Notes under the pieces: generated by a model
What the model saw: the letters and a program-made list of their open reading frames with translations, nothing else
Database searches by the model: none
Told to the model about the DNA's origin: nothing
Made by a program: the position numbers and the translations under genes
Shown here: positions 43,002 through 52,952 of the stretch, piece by piece
Layout: each line of letters opens with the position of its first letter
How positions within the stretch are numbered: the first letter of the stretch is position 1
Source: Hemileia vastatrix
Taxonomy: Eukaryota > Basidiomycota > Pucciniomycetes > Pucciniales > Zaghouaniaceae
DNA length: 64,000 nt
Reading direction: 5' to 3'
NCBI GenBank assembly: GCA_030280995.1
Contig: JASXTE010000004.1
Coordinates: forward strand, 15,220,501 to 15,284,500

Positions 43002-44012
43002 CTATTAGATGGTCATTTTGGGGTTAATTAAAGCTACCAGTGTATAGCAAGGGATTTCTTCTGGAAAGGAATAACTAGATAAATCAAGGCCTATATCAAA
43101 GCCTGTTATGAATGTAATAGGATCAAGGTAACTTGACATAGGAAGTATAGGTTGCTTCAACCACTTCTAGTTTCCTCTAAACCTTGGGAATCAATTTCAA
43201 CAGATTTCATTTTTCAATTACCTCCATCAGATAACTTTGATAGTATACTAGTTATAGTTGATAGATTTGCTAAAATGTCTATTTTTATTAAAACTTTTAC
43301 TACTGCTACAGCAGAGGATTTAGAAAAAGTATTTCTAGAATACATATTTTCTATACATGGATTACTCAATGATATTATTTTAGATAGAGGTTCTTTGTTT
43401 GTTTCTACTTTATGGACTAAATTATGCCAAAAATTAAATATTAAAAGGAATATTTCTACTGCTTATCATCCTGAAATCAATTGGCAAACCAAAAGAGTCA
43501 ATCAAATCCTTGAAAAATATCTTTGAATGTATGTTAATTATCAACAAGATAATTGGACCACATGGTTTCCATTGGCCAAATTTGCTTATAACAACTTGAA
43601 ACACTCTTTGAAAAAACAATATTCCATCAAAACTATCTATAAAAGAAATCCTCAATTCAATCTTATTCATGTAGGGATAAATCATCCTACTGAACATTAT
43701 CTTTGAGAAATTTAACAACTTCAAGGCAAACTTCAATCTAACCTGGAAGCGGCAAATCAGAGGTATAAGGAACAGGCCAATAAGCATTGAAAAGCTGCTC
43801 CACTCTTTAAACCAGGCAACAAAGTATGTCTTGATGCAGAAAATATTCAAACAAATTAACCATCTAGGAAACTATCTGAGAAGCGCTTGGGTCCATTTGA
43901 AATTGATACTGAAATCTCTAAAAATACATTTTGACTCAAGCTACCTCCAAAGTGGCAATCAATTCATCTTGTTTTTCACGTATCTCTCTTAGAAATGGCT
44001 CAAAAAATATAC
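43002..44012 (+). pseudogene. A integrase, resumed
   Basis: LLDGHFGVN completes the interrupted HDS...GHFG motif; CYECNRIKVT gives the CC half. Core: KPWESISTDFIFQLP, ILVIVDRFAKMSIFI, DIILDRGSLFVSTLW, then NISTAYHPEINWQTKRVNQI, where the catalytic Glu position reads Lys (AAA for GAA). The tail KLSEKRLGPFEIDTEISKNT and LVFHVSLLEMAQ ends where insertion C begins. TGA codons at sites expected to be Arg occur at 43136, 43525, 43703, 43788 and 43930. Confidence 0.9.
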
Positions 44013-45550
44013 CCGGTGTGGTATGCGCCTCGCAGGTAGCTTGATTTTGGACCAATCAGCTTGCATAGTCCAGGAAGAACAAAGGGGATTCATAGCTCAG
44101 TAGGTAGTTCTAAAATATAATACGTATTTGTGTGTTTTGAAGAACAAACACCACACAATATGGGGGGCGGACTTGCTAGCAAGTCCGCAACCTTGGACCC
44201 AAACTCACCATAGATTGAACACACATTGAGCTATTGATAAAGGAGCCATACAATCAGGAATGAACACCACTCAGAAGAACTGTTTTAGGTGGGTGTTCAA
44301 GTAGAGTTCAGTATGGGTTCAGTATGAGTTCAGTCTGAGTTCCATCTGAGTTCCATCTGAGTTCAGGTTGAGGACTTGCTAGCAAGTCCACCCCCTATAT
44401 TGCGTAGTGAAAGGGAAATAGAAGTGCAGAAGAGGATTCAGGGTCTGTGCGCTCGGAATTTGCAGCAGGATGTGCTGCACAATGGGGAATTGTGTGTTAT
44501 CAATTTAGGACTGCAAGCACTAAAAAATATGGATTTGGATTTTCTAATAATTGTGTGTTATGCATTAAGGAAGGAATTATGGCACAAGGAAGGACTCAAA
44601 GGCAAAGTATACTGCACCGCGGCTAGTGTGGTAACTTACTGAAACAGGTATTGTAGGAGGTTAACTAGTTAAGTGAGTTGTCAGAACTATGGACTTAGTA
44701 ATGAAGTAATGAGAGCCGGGACTCAATCATAAAACTACCCAAGAGTCAAGACAACTAGGATTAGCGTTAGAAGGAGTTAAACTTGGAAGTAGTGCTGAAA
44801 CAAAACAAAGGTACAGTCAGGAGAGCGCATGTGGAGTAGGAGTAAAACAAGTTAATACTAGTGTTAGTAAGCATAGGGTATGTTTTAGACGCTGTAGTTA
44901 CAAGAGGTGTACGTAATTTACTAATTGATTAGTTATTGTTTTACTAATGTGGCACTAGAGTCAGCGCTGAAGATCCACTAGGGAACTATCTTTTGAGCGC
45001 TGGAAAAATATAAAAAGGGTATCACATCTAGTAATAAAAAAAAAGAGATAAAAATTGAAGAATAATTAGTTAACATACGAGTAGTTTATAACTGTGGAGC
45101 CAAGTATAAGATATTATATTTTATGCAATTAATTGTTTGAGAATATATTAGAGATATTTCTGAGTCTTTTGTCATTCATGAATCTGTGTGTGTATTTCAT
45201 ATAGTATAGTGAAAGGTCATAACATAGAGAGAATATATAGATTCAGTAGGGTTGAACATTATTAGAGTTATTTTATTGCTATAATAAGGCATATTCAAAG
45301 AGAGCGCTTCAAGAGGGAGTAGCTGTGGATATTAGCGCTTGTTAAGAATAGAAATATCCAGATAGTAATACTTGTTTTTCCCAATATTTCAAACTTATCT
45401 CTCAACTTATAAACTTTCTAATAAAATATTAGTGTTACACATAATTGCACTGTCTTTAAAAAATAAGAGTGGCAGGCACTTCTTTTTAGAAATCAAAAAG
45501 AAGAACCAACCCATCTCACATTGTGTCTACTGCTTAGTACTTTAGGACTC
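44013..45550. mobile_element. Insertion C, LTR-like, ~1.5 kb, split by a MITE
   Basis: It interrupts A between LVFHVSLLEMAQ and YTPGKNHPPQE. TATAC occurs at 44008-44012 and 45551-45555 and may be the target duplication, though the frame is off by one base across it. The body is not AT-extreme, has TATAAAAAGGG near 45009 and AATAAAATATT near 45421, and codes for nothing, so a solo LTR is the best guess. The ends are not clear TG...CA. Confidence 0.5.
44149..44409 (+). mobile_element. CACTA-type MITE, copy 2
   Basis: 261 bp. Starts CACCACACAATATGGGGGG, ends ...CCCCCTATATTGCGTAGTG. Each terminal repeat includes the perfect palindrome GGACTTGCTAGCAAGTCC (near 44170 and 44371). Six 11-bp units (GAGTTCAGTAT, GAGTTCAGTCT, GAGTTCCATCT twice, and variants) fill 44304-44369. 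Perfect 3-bp duplication AAA (44146-44148 and 44410-44412). Same length as copy 3. Confidence 0.9.
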
Positions 45551-45766
45551 TATACACCAGGCAAGAACCATCCTCCTCAGGAACTGGTCAAAGTAGAAGA
45601 TAATCTAGAGTGGGAAGTAAGCCGGATTCTTAATTCAAGAAGGCACAAAGGGAAACTTAAATATCTCCTGGAATGGGAAGGCTACCTTGATGACACTAAT
45701 AAAACATCTTGTGAACCAGCCATCAACATTTCTAATGATCCTGAACTTATCAAATCTTTTCATTAA
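45551..45766 (+). pseudogene. A chromodomain (end of pol)
   Basis: YTPGKNHPPQELVKVED leads to LEWEVSRILNSRRHKGKLKY, LLEWEGYLDDTNKTS and CEPAINISNDPELIKSFH, a chromodomain with the aromatic positions and the usual 'PELI..FH' end. In chromoviruses it guides integration by binding methylated histone tails. The WEP position reads CEP. The stop TAA is at 45764. Only the missing link to the integrase (insertion C) separates it from the rest of pol. Confidence 0.9.
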
Positions 45767-45799
45767 AAATATCCTTCAAAACCTAAACCTTAAAACTCA

Positions 45800-47180
45800 T
45801 TTGTTTTTTTTCTTTTTCTTTCTCTGTTTTTTTCTCTTCTTTTCTTTTTCTTTTTCTTTTTCCTTTTCCTTTTCCTTTTCCTTTTCCTTTTCCTTTTCCT
45901 TTTCCTTTTCCTTTTCCTTTTCTTTTCTTTTTCTTTTTCTTTTTCTTTTTCTTTTTCTTTTTCTTTTTCTTTTTCTTTTTCTTTTTCTTTTTCTTTTTCT
46001 TTTTCTTTTTCTTTTTCTTTTTCTTTTTCTTTTTCTTTTTCTTTTTCTTTTTCTTTTTCTTTTTCTTTTTCTTTTTCTTTTTCTTTTTCTTTTTCTTTTT
46101 CTATTTCTATTTCTTTTTCTTTTTCTTTTTCTTTTTCTTTTTCTTTTTATTTTTATTTTTCTTTTTCTTTTTATTTTTATTTTTATTTTTATTTTTATTT
46201 TTATTTTTATTTTTATTTTTATTTTTATTTTTATTTTTATTTTTATTTTTATTTTTATTTTTATTTTTATTTTTATTTTTATTTTTATTTTTATTTTTAT
46301 TTTTATTTTTATTTTTATTTTTATTTTTATTTTTATTTTTATTTTTATTTTTATTTTTATTTTTATTTTTATTTTTATTTTTATTTTTATTTTTATTTTT
46401 ATTTTTATTTTTATTTTTATTTTTATTTTTATTTTTATTTTTATTTTTATTTTTATTTTTATTTTTATTTTTATTTTTATTTTTATTTTTATTTTTATTT
46501 TTATTTTTATTTTTATTTTTATTTTTATTTTTATTTTTATTTTTATTTTTATTTTTATTTTTATTTTTATTTTTATTTTTATTTTTATTTTTATTTTTAT
46601 TTTTATTTTTATTTTTATTTTTATTTTTATTTTTATTTTTATTTTTATTTTTATTTTTATTTTTATTTTTATTTTTATTTTTATTTTTATTTTTATTTTT
46701 ATTTTTATTTTTATTTTTATTTTTATTTTTATTTTTATTTTTATTTTTATTTTTATTTTTATTTTTATTTTTATTTTTATTTTTATTTTTATTTTTATTT
46801 TTATTTTTATTTTTATTTTTATTTTTATTTTTATTTTTATTTTTATTTTTATTTTTATTTTTATTTTTATTTTTATTTTTATTTTTATTTTTATTTTTAT
46901 TTTTATTTTTATTTTTATTTTTATTTTTATTTTTATTTTTATTTTTATTTTTATTTTTATTTTTATTTTTATTTTTATTTTTATTTTTATTTTTATTTTT
47001 ATTTTTATTTTTATTTTTATTTTTATTTTTATTTTTATTTTTATTTTTATTTTTATTTTTATTTTTATTTTTATTTTTATTTTTATTTTTATTTTTATTT
47101 TTATTTTTATTTTTATTTTTATTTTTATTTTTATTTTAATTTTATTTTAATTTTATTTTTATTTTTATTTTTATTTTTTT
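45800..47180. repeat. Hexanucleotide satellite, CCTTTT to CTTTTT to ATTTTT
   Basis: CCTTTT units (about 45857-45922), then CTTTTT units (to about 46150), then about 160 ATTTTT units (to about 47140), with very few interruptions. A 487-codon open frame across it is an artefact of the repeat. Purine/pyrimidine asymmetry is complete in the first third. Confidence 0.97.
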
Positions 47181-47857
47181 TTCTTCTCTTTTTTTCCCTT
47201 TTCTTTTTCAAAACCTAAAATCTTAAAATCCTTAACATATATTTCAAATTTAAACTTAAAACTTCATAATCATTTAAATCTTAAATTCTTTTATATATTA
47301 TTTTTCAATTTCCAATTTCTGTATATTTTTTTAAACTAAATTTAAAACTCTAAATTAAATAAAATAAAATAAAATAATAAAATAAAAATTTACAAACTAA
47401 TTAAAACATATATTAAAATAAATTCATTTTTTTTTCTTTCTTCTTTTTTCAAAAATAAAATTTCACATTAAGTTATCATATTTTTTTTCTCAAATTGTTT
47501 TTCTTTCAACATCCAAACTGTTTTTACTTTCACTTCTGATCTATTTCCTCAATACTCAAACCATCAAAAACACTCAAAAAATCAAAACAAATTTCTTCAA
47601 CAATCATTCTTGAATCAAATTATAATTTTCTTTTATTTTTGTTTCTCTAAATTTTCTTTCTTAAATAATTCTTTTTCTTCTCTTCTCTCAAAAATTTCTC
47701 TTTTAAACACAAATTTTTCTTTTCTTTCTTTTCTTTTCTTTACATAATAAATCAAAAATAAAAAAAAAATGAAAAAAATGAAACAATATTCAAAAGAAAA
47801 CTATATACAAAACAAAATTTTTTCTTTTTTCTACTTTACTTTTACTTTTTTTCCCCC
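47181..47857. other. AT-rich flank of the satellite
   Basis: Low-complexity T/A and T/C tracts, no gene. In the direction of the opposite-strand gene this is its 3' flank. Confidence 0.5.
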
Positions 47858-48830
47858 CTAAACTAACTTTTCTTCTATTTTTCTTTGAATCAATTCCTTC
47901 ATCTTCTCCATTACTTTCCAAATTCCTTTTTGACTCTTCTCAAACACTTTGGCACCTTCAGCAAACACGACATCCCCAGTATCCAACAATTCTTTGGCTA
48001 TATCATATGAGGGTGAGTCAACCATTTTCCAGACCTTGTCACATAGATCCTTAACAAATGACACTCAATGAGTATGGCCTGGTTGCTTTGACCATAATTG
48101 ATCCAAGACTTCAACCAATAAGTCAGCATCCTCAGTGTTTGACGGCCCACTTTCAATTGGCCGTTTGACCTTGGTAGGAACCTCAGGGACTGTCCCACTG
48201 GTTGAAGCTACGGAAACCTCATCTGGGGTCTCCATCCCCTATAACAAAAAATCAGTACCATCAAAGTAAGAAAATCCAAATTAAATCACTTACTCCAAAT
48301 TCAGGGTCAACTTTGAGGAACAATGGTTTTTTCTCCACCATCTCTATTTCATCATCATCATTGATCTCGATGACAAGTTGTTGTTTCTTTGACGTTGTAG
48401 CTTTGTCCCCTGCTTTTCCTGAAGAGCCTTTGAAACCCATGTTTACTTCTTCCTCTATCATCCATTGCTTCCCTAAATCTAAATTTGTAGCCCAACCAGA
48501 AATATCCAACCTCTCCTCCTGGCTCAATCCCACCATTTCATCCACAGCTGAATTGCTAGTAGAGGGCACATCCCATATATCTTTGATAATGGCCTTTGAG
48601 TTGGAAATTGACCAAACGTTTGTTGCAGTGAATGGCTCCTCCTTATCATTGAGGGCCAGGGCATTACAAGTCACTTGATTCCATTGACAAAACTTGCACT
48701 TCATGTGAGGACCTCCAGACGCCGTACTCTCCACACAAGCCATGCAGGAAGTCTTATATTTTCAAATGGGAAGTCCCTAGCCAGCTCAAGGATGAGGAAG
48801 AGTAGGTGTAGGATTGGTGTGTTCAGGCAT
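47858..48830 (-). pseudogene. A opposite-strand gene: Zn2Cys6-spaced N-terminus, one intron
   Basis: ATG at 48830 (MPEHTNPTPTLPHP) and exons 48830-48294 (537 nt) and 48238-47858 (381 nt) give 306 codons in frame, with TGA, TAG and TGA before residue 35 and one TGA in exon 2 (48066). All four fit C-to-T decay of CGA, CAG or TGG. The N-terminus reads SCMACVESTASG then GPHMKCKFCQWNQVTC: CX2CX6(G)X5CX2CX6C, i.e. Zn2Cys6 spacing with the third Cys lost. The middle is acidic (EINDDDEIEMVEKKP). The intron at 48239-48293 (55 bp) has GTAAGT, TACTGAT and TTATAG. Exon 2 has SVASTSGTVPEVPTKVKRPI and a helical Lys-rich end (KVMEKMKELIQRKIEEKLV). Function unknown. It starts 116 bp from the 3' LTR and runs toward pol. 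Confidence 0.8.
48239..48293 (-). other. Intron of the A opposite-strand gene
   Basis: 55 bp, GTAAGT donor, TACTGAT branch-like site, TTATAG acceptor. Phase 0: GGA joins GGG. Confidence 0.85.
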
Positions 48831-48930
48831 TGAAATTTGAAATAAAGAAAATAAAAATTAATAGAATAAGAGGAGATTATGGGAAAAGGTTATTTGAATG
48901 AAGTATTTCCATGCTCAATGGAGCTTGCAT

Positions 48931-48936
48931 TTTATA
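48931..48936 (-). promoter_or_regulatory. TATA box of the A opposite-strand gene
   Basis: Minus-strand GGGTATAAAATG about 100 bp before the ATG at 48830, and just inside the 3' LTR boundary (LTR begins 48947). The pyrimidine-rich leader follows. Confidence 0.6.
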
Positions 48937-48946
48937 CCCTGGCATC

Positions 48947-49738
48947 TGTCACGTGATACATAAAACTCGAAGCAAAAGTATCACAACTACACCATGATCC
49001 AAGCTCTAACTCCGCTAGCAATTTGCAAAAATCAACCGTGGGGAGATTAAATTCTATTGTGTTCTCAAATTAGCTGCACTATTTAAACATTTACAAAAAT
49101 ATCCTAAAATTAAAGATGCTTATACTTTTCAAACATAAGAAATCTATGCGCGCTCTATTGCTAAAGTCAAGGCAATATTCAAAAATGGTAATTGTGGGTC
49201 TGAGGGTAATACAGAGGTCTGGGAAGTAGGAACAGTGCAGAATTTTTAAAAGGTTAGATGATTGGTAAATGGGAGCTCCAGTGGATTTATTGGGTCTGTG
49301 GGTATATGGTGGCTGGTTGGTTAATGGGTCAATGTGAGGAGGAATAGGATATTTAAAGGGGGGTTACTTTGGTTAGATTTTCTCTAGAATTAATTTATAA
49401 AATATATTTGTGATAGTAGTCAAACTCTTATTAGGATATTATTATATTTGTCCTTTCTTTCTTAATAATCAATTTTGTTAAATCCTAAATACTTAAATCT
49501 TCCCTTTAATTATTAAGCTGCAACCCTTTGTGATATTTACCATAATAGTTAGTGTCCTTACCTTATAAATTAATTATTATTCAAATATTATCTCAAACTA
49601 TTAATAACTACCTAGACCTATCTTCAAACAACTTTCTCGAAGTAGTCCTCTGTGCTTTGAGGTTGTAATCTCCCTTTTCCTTTTATCTCACTTACTTTGG
49701 GATCACCCTCAACCCTGTGCGTAGGTTGTCTGGTGACA
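48947..49738 (+). repeat. A 3' LTR
   Basis: 792 bp, TGTCACGTGATAC...GTCTGGTGACA, followed by CAAAC, the target duplication. Confidence 0.95.
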
Positions 49739-50562
49739 CAAACATCAAAGGCACGTGACTAACTTTTTTATGCAACTGGGATTAAAACCTCAGCCAAATT
49801 TAAGGTTTATATAAGCATAATTGTCCTATATATTTCTAGTGACTATAGTGATTATTATCTGTAGGTCTCAATCTGCATATTTCATTATATATGAATATCT
49901 TTTTTACTCAGAACTCTGTAGTTGGCATTAAATTGCTCAAATTACAGGGGGAGGTGTCAGGTATATAATATTTTTATTCCTAGTTGACCAAGATAGAGCA
50001 ACATTGTTCTTGGTCCTAGACGTAATATAATTTATATTATTTAATTATTCCAGTTGACAAATTTTCCTGATAATTAAGATATTATTTTATTATTTCAGTT
50101 GACAATTATTCCTGGTAATTAAAATAGTAACAATATGTAAATTAAATATTTGATTAAAAAATTATATTAAGAAATTATTTAAGTTGAAAGTTAGTCCTGG
50201 TAATTAAAAAATTAAAATATAAAAAATATTTTTTTGGTTAAGAAATTGTAATAACTATTTCACTTGACATTTTTAATATATTATTTTATTATTTCAGTTG
50301 ATTTTTAAAAAAAAATCCTGGTTATAAATAATATCAATATCTTAGTAAATTAATTAATAAAAAATTGTGTTAATTAATTACTTCAGTTGATTTTTGGTCC
50401 TAATAATTGATATATTTTCATTATTTCAGTTGATTAGTAGTCCTTTTAATTTACAATAATCTTTAAATATTTTTATTTTATCTCTTATTTTTTTAACAAA
50501 AAAATTAATAACTGACAAAATATTAATATTTTCTCTTTCTCTCAGCTCAAGTTATACAAACA
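49739..50562 (+). repeat. D leader with degenerate tandem repeats
   Basis: From about 49975 to 50480 a motif of the form TTTCAGTTGA ... TCCTGGTAATTA recurs roughly every 60-75 bp (about seven times; clearest near 50050, 50095, 50180, 50295, 50380 and 50427). It lies in the transcript leader of D. CTTTCTCTCAG just before the gag ATG could be a splice acceptor. Confidence 0.75.
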
Positions 50563-52808
50563 ATGGCTGAATTAAATTTTTTTACCTCCCATGAAGAAGA
50601 ATTGGATCTTATTGATTATGATACAAATTCTTTAAGCTCTCCTTTGACTACAAAATTTTCTCAAATTAATCAGTTAGTAAACGTAACAGGATGTGTAAGT
50701 GCAGGAGGTAGAAATTAAGAAGGAACATCCTCCCCTGGACTCCAAGTCCCAGGTACTCCCCTAGAAGAGCTTCAAAAAGGTTTCAAAATAAAAAAGATTC
50801 CAGTTCAGCAACAGGTAAACAACCTTTCAACTCACATCAAGGAGTTGAAGTCAGAGAACCTCAAAATAAGGTCAAAGGTAGAGTCCCTAGAAGAAAAAAT
50901 AAGAAGCATGGAATTTTTTCATCATAATCAGAAGAAAAATCCACAAGTAGAAAAACACGCTCCACAGTTGAAGCCTCAACAACAAGAAAAATTGGAAGTG
51001 TCAAAACGGAAACAGGAATGACTGAACACCCAATGGGACACCATTTAACCTCAGAAAATGCAACAGGCTCCTCAAGAAGGACCTTCCAGGCTCCGAAATT
51101 TCAATCCCACACCTCCTAACCCTTACCAAGGAGGCCGAAGAAAGAAAAAAATCATATTCAAATAATTCCAAAGCCATGGTAAGGCCTTCCATTGAATCTC
51201 AATTTCCTCTTCTTGTTAATGATTTAGCTCCTTCAGGTGACTCTGGGATGGTAGATAACACTTTGAGACCAGGAGAAGCTGGTTCTAGCAGAAAAAGTAA
51301 TCAATGTTCTAGTCAGGTAAATACTCCTTAATTTTTAATTGCTACTTAAATGATAAATCCAGAGATGGCTACTATAGATGAATCAATTTATCCTGAAGTT
51401 AATGAGACTCTTGAAAATTACTCTATCTCTCTCCTGAGAAACACTCCTGATGTAGCAACTATTCATGATCAATATTTAAGAGACATCATCACAAAACAAA
51501 ATCAGATAATGAATAACTTAAAATTGACCCAAAAATTTAATAGCTTGTTAACTGAACAATGTTACCAAGCATTGAAAGGTGAGTTGAATAGGGTATCTGA
51601 TGAATTGTTTAGGTAAAAAGTAAATTATGAAAAAATTATGCTATGTGGCAAAATATTTAGAATGATCCATCCAAAGTGCAAGAGACTATGTCTATCTATT
51701 TCCAAGAACTAGAAGTTCAGAAATCAAATTTGAAAAAAATCAAATGACCATTATTCATCTCTGAAAAATAAGAGTAATTTATCTTTTGAAAACATCAATG
51801 AAACATTAACTAGTATTCCAAGGGTGAAAACTAGGTTAGCAAAAATTGAGGAACAATTGAATTAATTTTTATTTGACCAAAAATACTCTGTCACTTCTAA
51901 AAAGAAAATGGTTGCACAGGCTACTCCACATGTACCTGAGCCAAGTTCTTCTAGAGAAGAATTAGTACAAGAGAAACCTGTAAATAGTTCTGAGTTTCCA
52001 TCGAAAATTGATGATTAACCCTGTTTATCTGGAAATGGGTTAAATAATGAGATCACAGCTCAATTAGAAAAATTTTCAAACTCTTCTTACATAGAAACAA
52101 GTAAGCCAGAAGGAAACTACCTCAAATCAGAAAAATTGGCCCCAAATTGACCAATATCCAACATTTGATGGTGATTCTTCATCTGAATAGCAGCAATTAA
52201 TCTGTAGGATTGATAATCTTAAGAATTCTTACAAACTACCAGATGAAGAAATTGTGTCTAAATTAATTTCTGTGTTTTCAAATATTTCCTTCATGTGGTA
52301 TGAATCTGTCCTCTTGTATAATAATGATTACTCTTGGGTGGATTGGAAAAAATTAATTAAAGCACAATTTGGTGGTTCAAAATTAAGGTTAGACCAGATA
52401 AGGCAGTATGAGGAGTCTAGATATATCTCATCCTCTACAGAAAAACCTATTGAGTTCCTGATGAAACTAGTAAAAATCTTGAGGGAAATGGATCCAAAGA
52501 TGGATTATGAACTCTGGAAGGACAGGATCCTTTATAAATTTCAAATGTCTTTGAGAGACTTAAATTTTGCAAGAACTGAATTCTGCAGGGAGCCTTCTTC
52601 CTTTATTTATACTTGTAATGAAGTTCTTTTAAATAACAGGTATGAATCTAGGAAGTTCTTTCCAAGACCTTCAGTGGAGAAACCCTCCAAATACCAACAA
52701 AAAATTCCTGAAAAAGTTGGTAAACTCTCTTCCCCTGTTGCACCTTAAAAATATGCAATAAACACTTGCTTTAAATGTAGCCAGCCTTGGCCGAAGGGCC
52801 ATTTTTGT
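50563..52808 (+). pseudogene. D gag with knuckle
   Basis: ATG at 50563 (MAELNFFTSHEEELDLIDYD). A coiled-coil-like segment follows (STHIKELKSENLKIRSKVES), then several stops and shifts. 51350-51616 (NQIMNNLKLTQKFNSLLTEQ) and 52254-52748 hold the capsid: FMWYESVLLYNNDYSWVDWK, KKLIKAQFGGSKLRL, EKPIEFLMKLVKILREMD. The knuckle CFKCSQPWPKGHFC (52767-52808) is a C-X2-C...GH-X-C variant. Gag would form the particle. Confidence 0.8.
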
Positions 52809-52952
52809 GACAATAAAATAAACCTTGTTGAAAAAACAGAGGACCCTAATGATGACACAATTTCACTAGATAATACTTCAAGTGATGGTGCCAGCAACAT
52901 TTCTTATGAGTCTATCCAGGAAATCCTGATTCTGGAGAAAGATATTAAATAT

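Larger units (their letters stand above)
24948..49738 (+). mobile_element. Ty3/gypsy chromovirus A, inserted in D
   Basis: The LTRs 24948-25726 (779 bp) and 48947-49738 (792 bp) both start TGTCACG and end (C/G)GTGACA or AGTGACA. A perfect target duplication CAAAC is at 24943-24947 and 49739-49743. The interior has gag with knuckle, protease, RT, RNase H, integrase and chromodomain, then a hexanucleotide satellite and a spliced gene on the opposite strand before the 3' LTR. A is itself interrupted by B (29385-43000) and C (44013-45550). Without them it would be about 9.6 kb, of which over 3 kb lies after the chromodomain. Confidence 0.95.

Noticed and set aside
29378..43002. AATTG as the target duplication of B
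   Set aside because: Restoring the host with it adds extra codons to the HDS..GHFG motif, and the LTR ends near it are eroded, so I do not claim it.
26016..43932. Reassigned genetic code with TGA as Arg or TAA as Gln
   Set aside because: The host gene has no internal stops and uses CGA/CAA normally; all three stop codons appear in the elements. Decay by C-to-T explains them.
45687..47150. 487-codon open frame (Phe/Leu/Ile repeats)
   Set aside because: It is the translation of a hexanucleotide satellite; any frame through it is open. Not a gene.
49900..49985. Copia-like polypurine tract and LTR start (CAGGGGGAGG then TGTCAGG)
   Set aside because: No pol before it and no LTR partner after it; it lies inside the D leader. 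Left as coincidence or a trace too old to assign.
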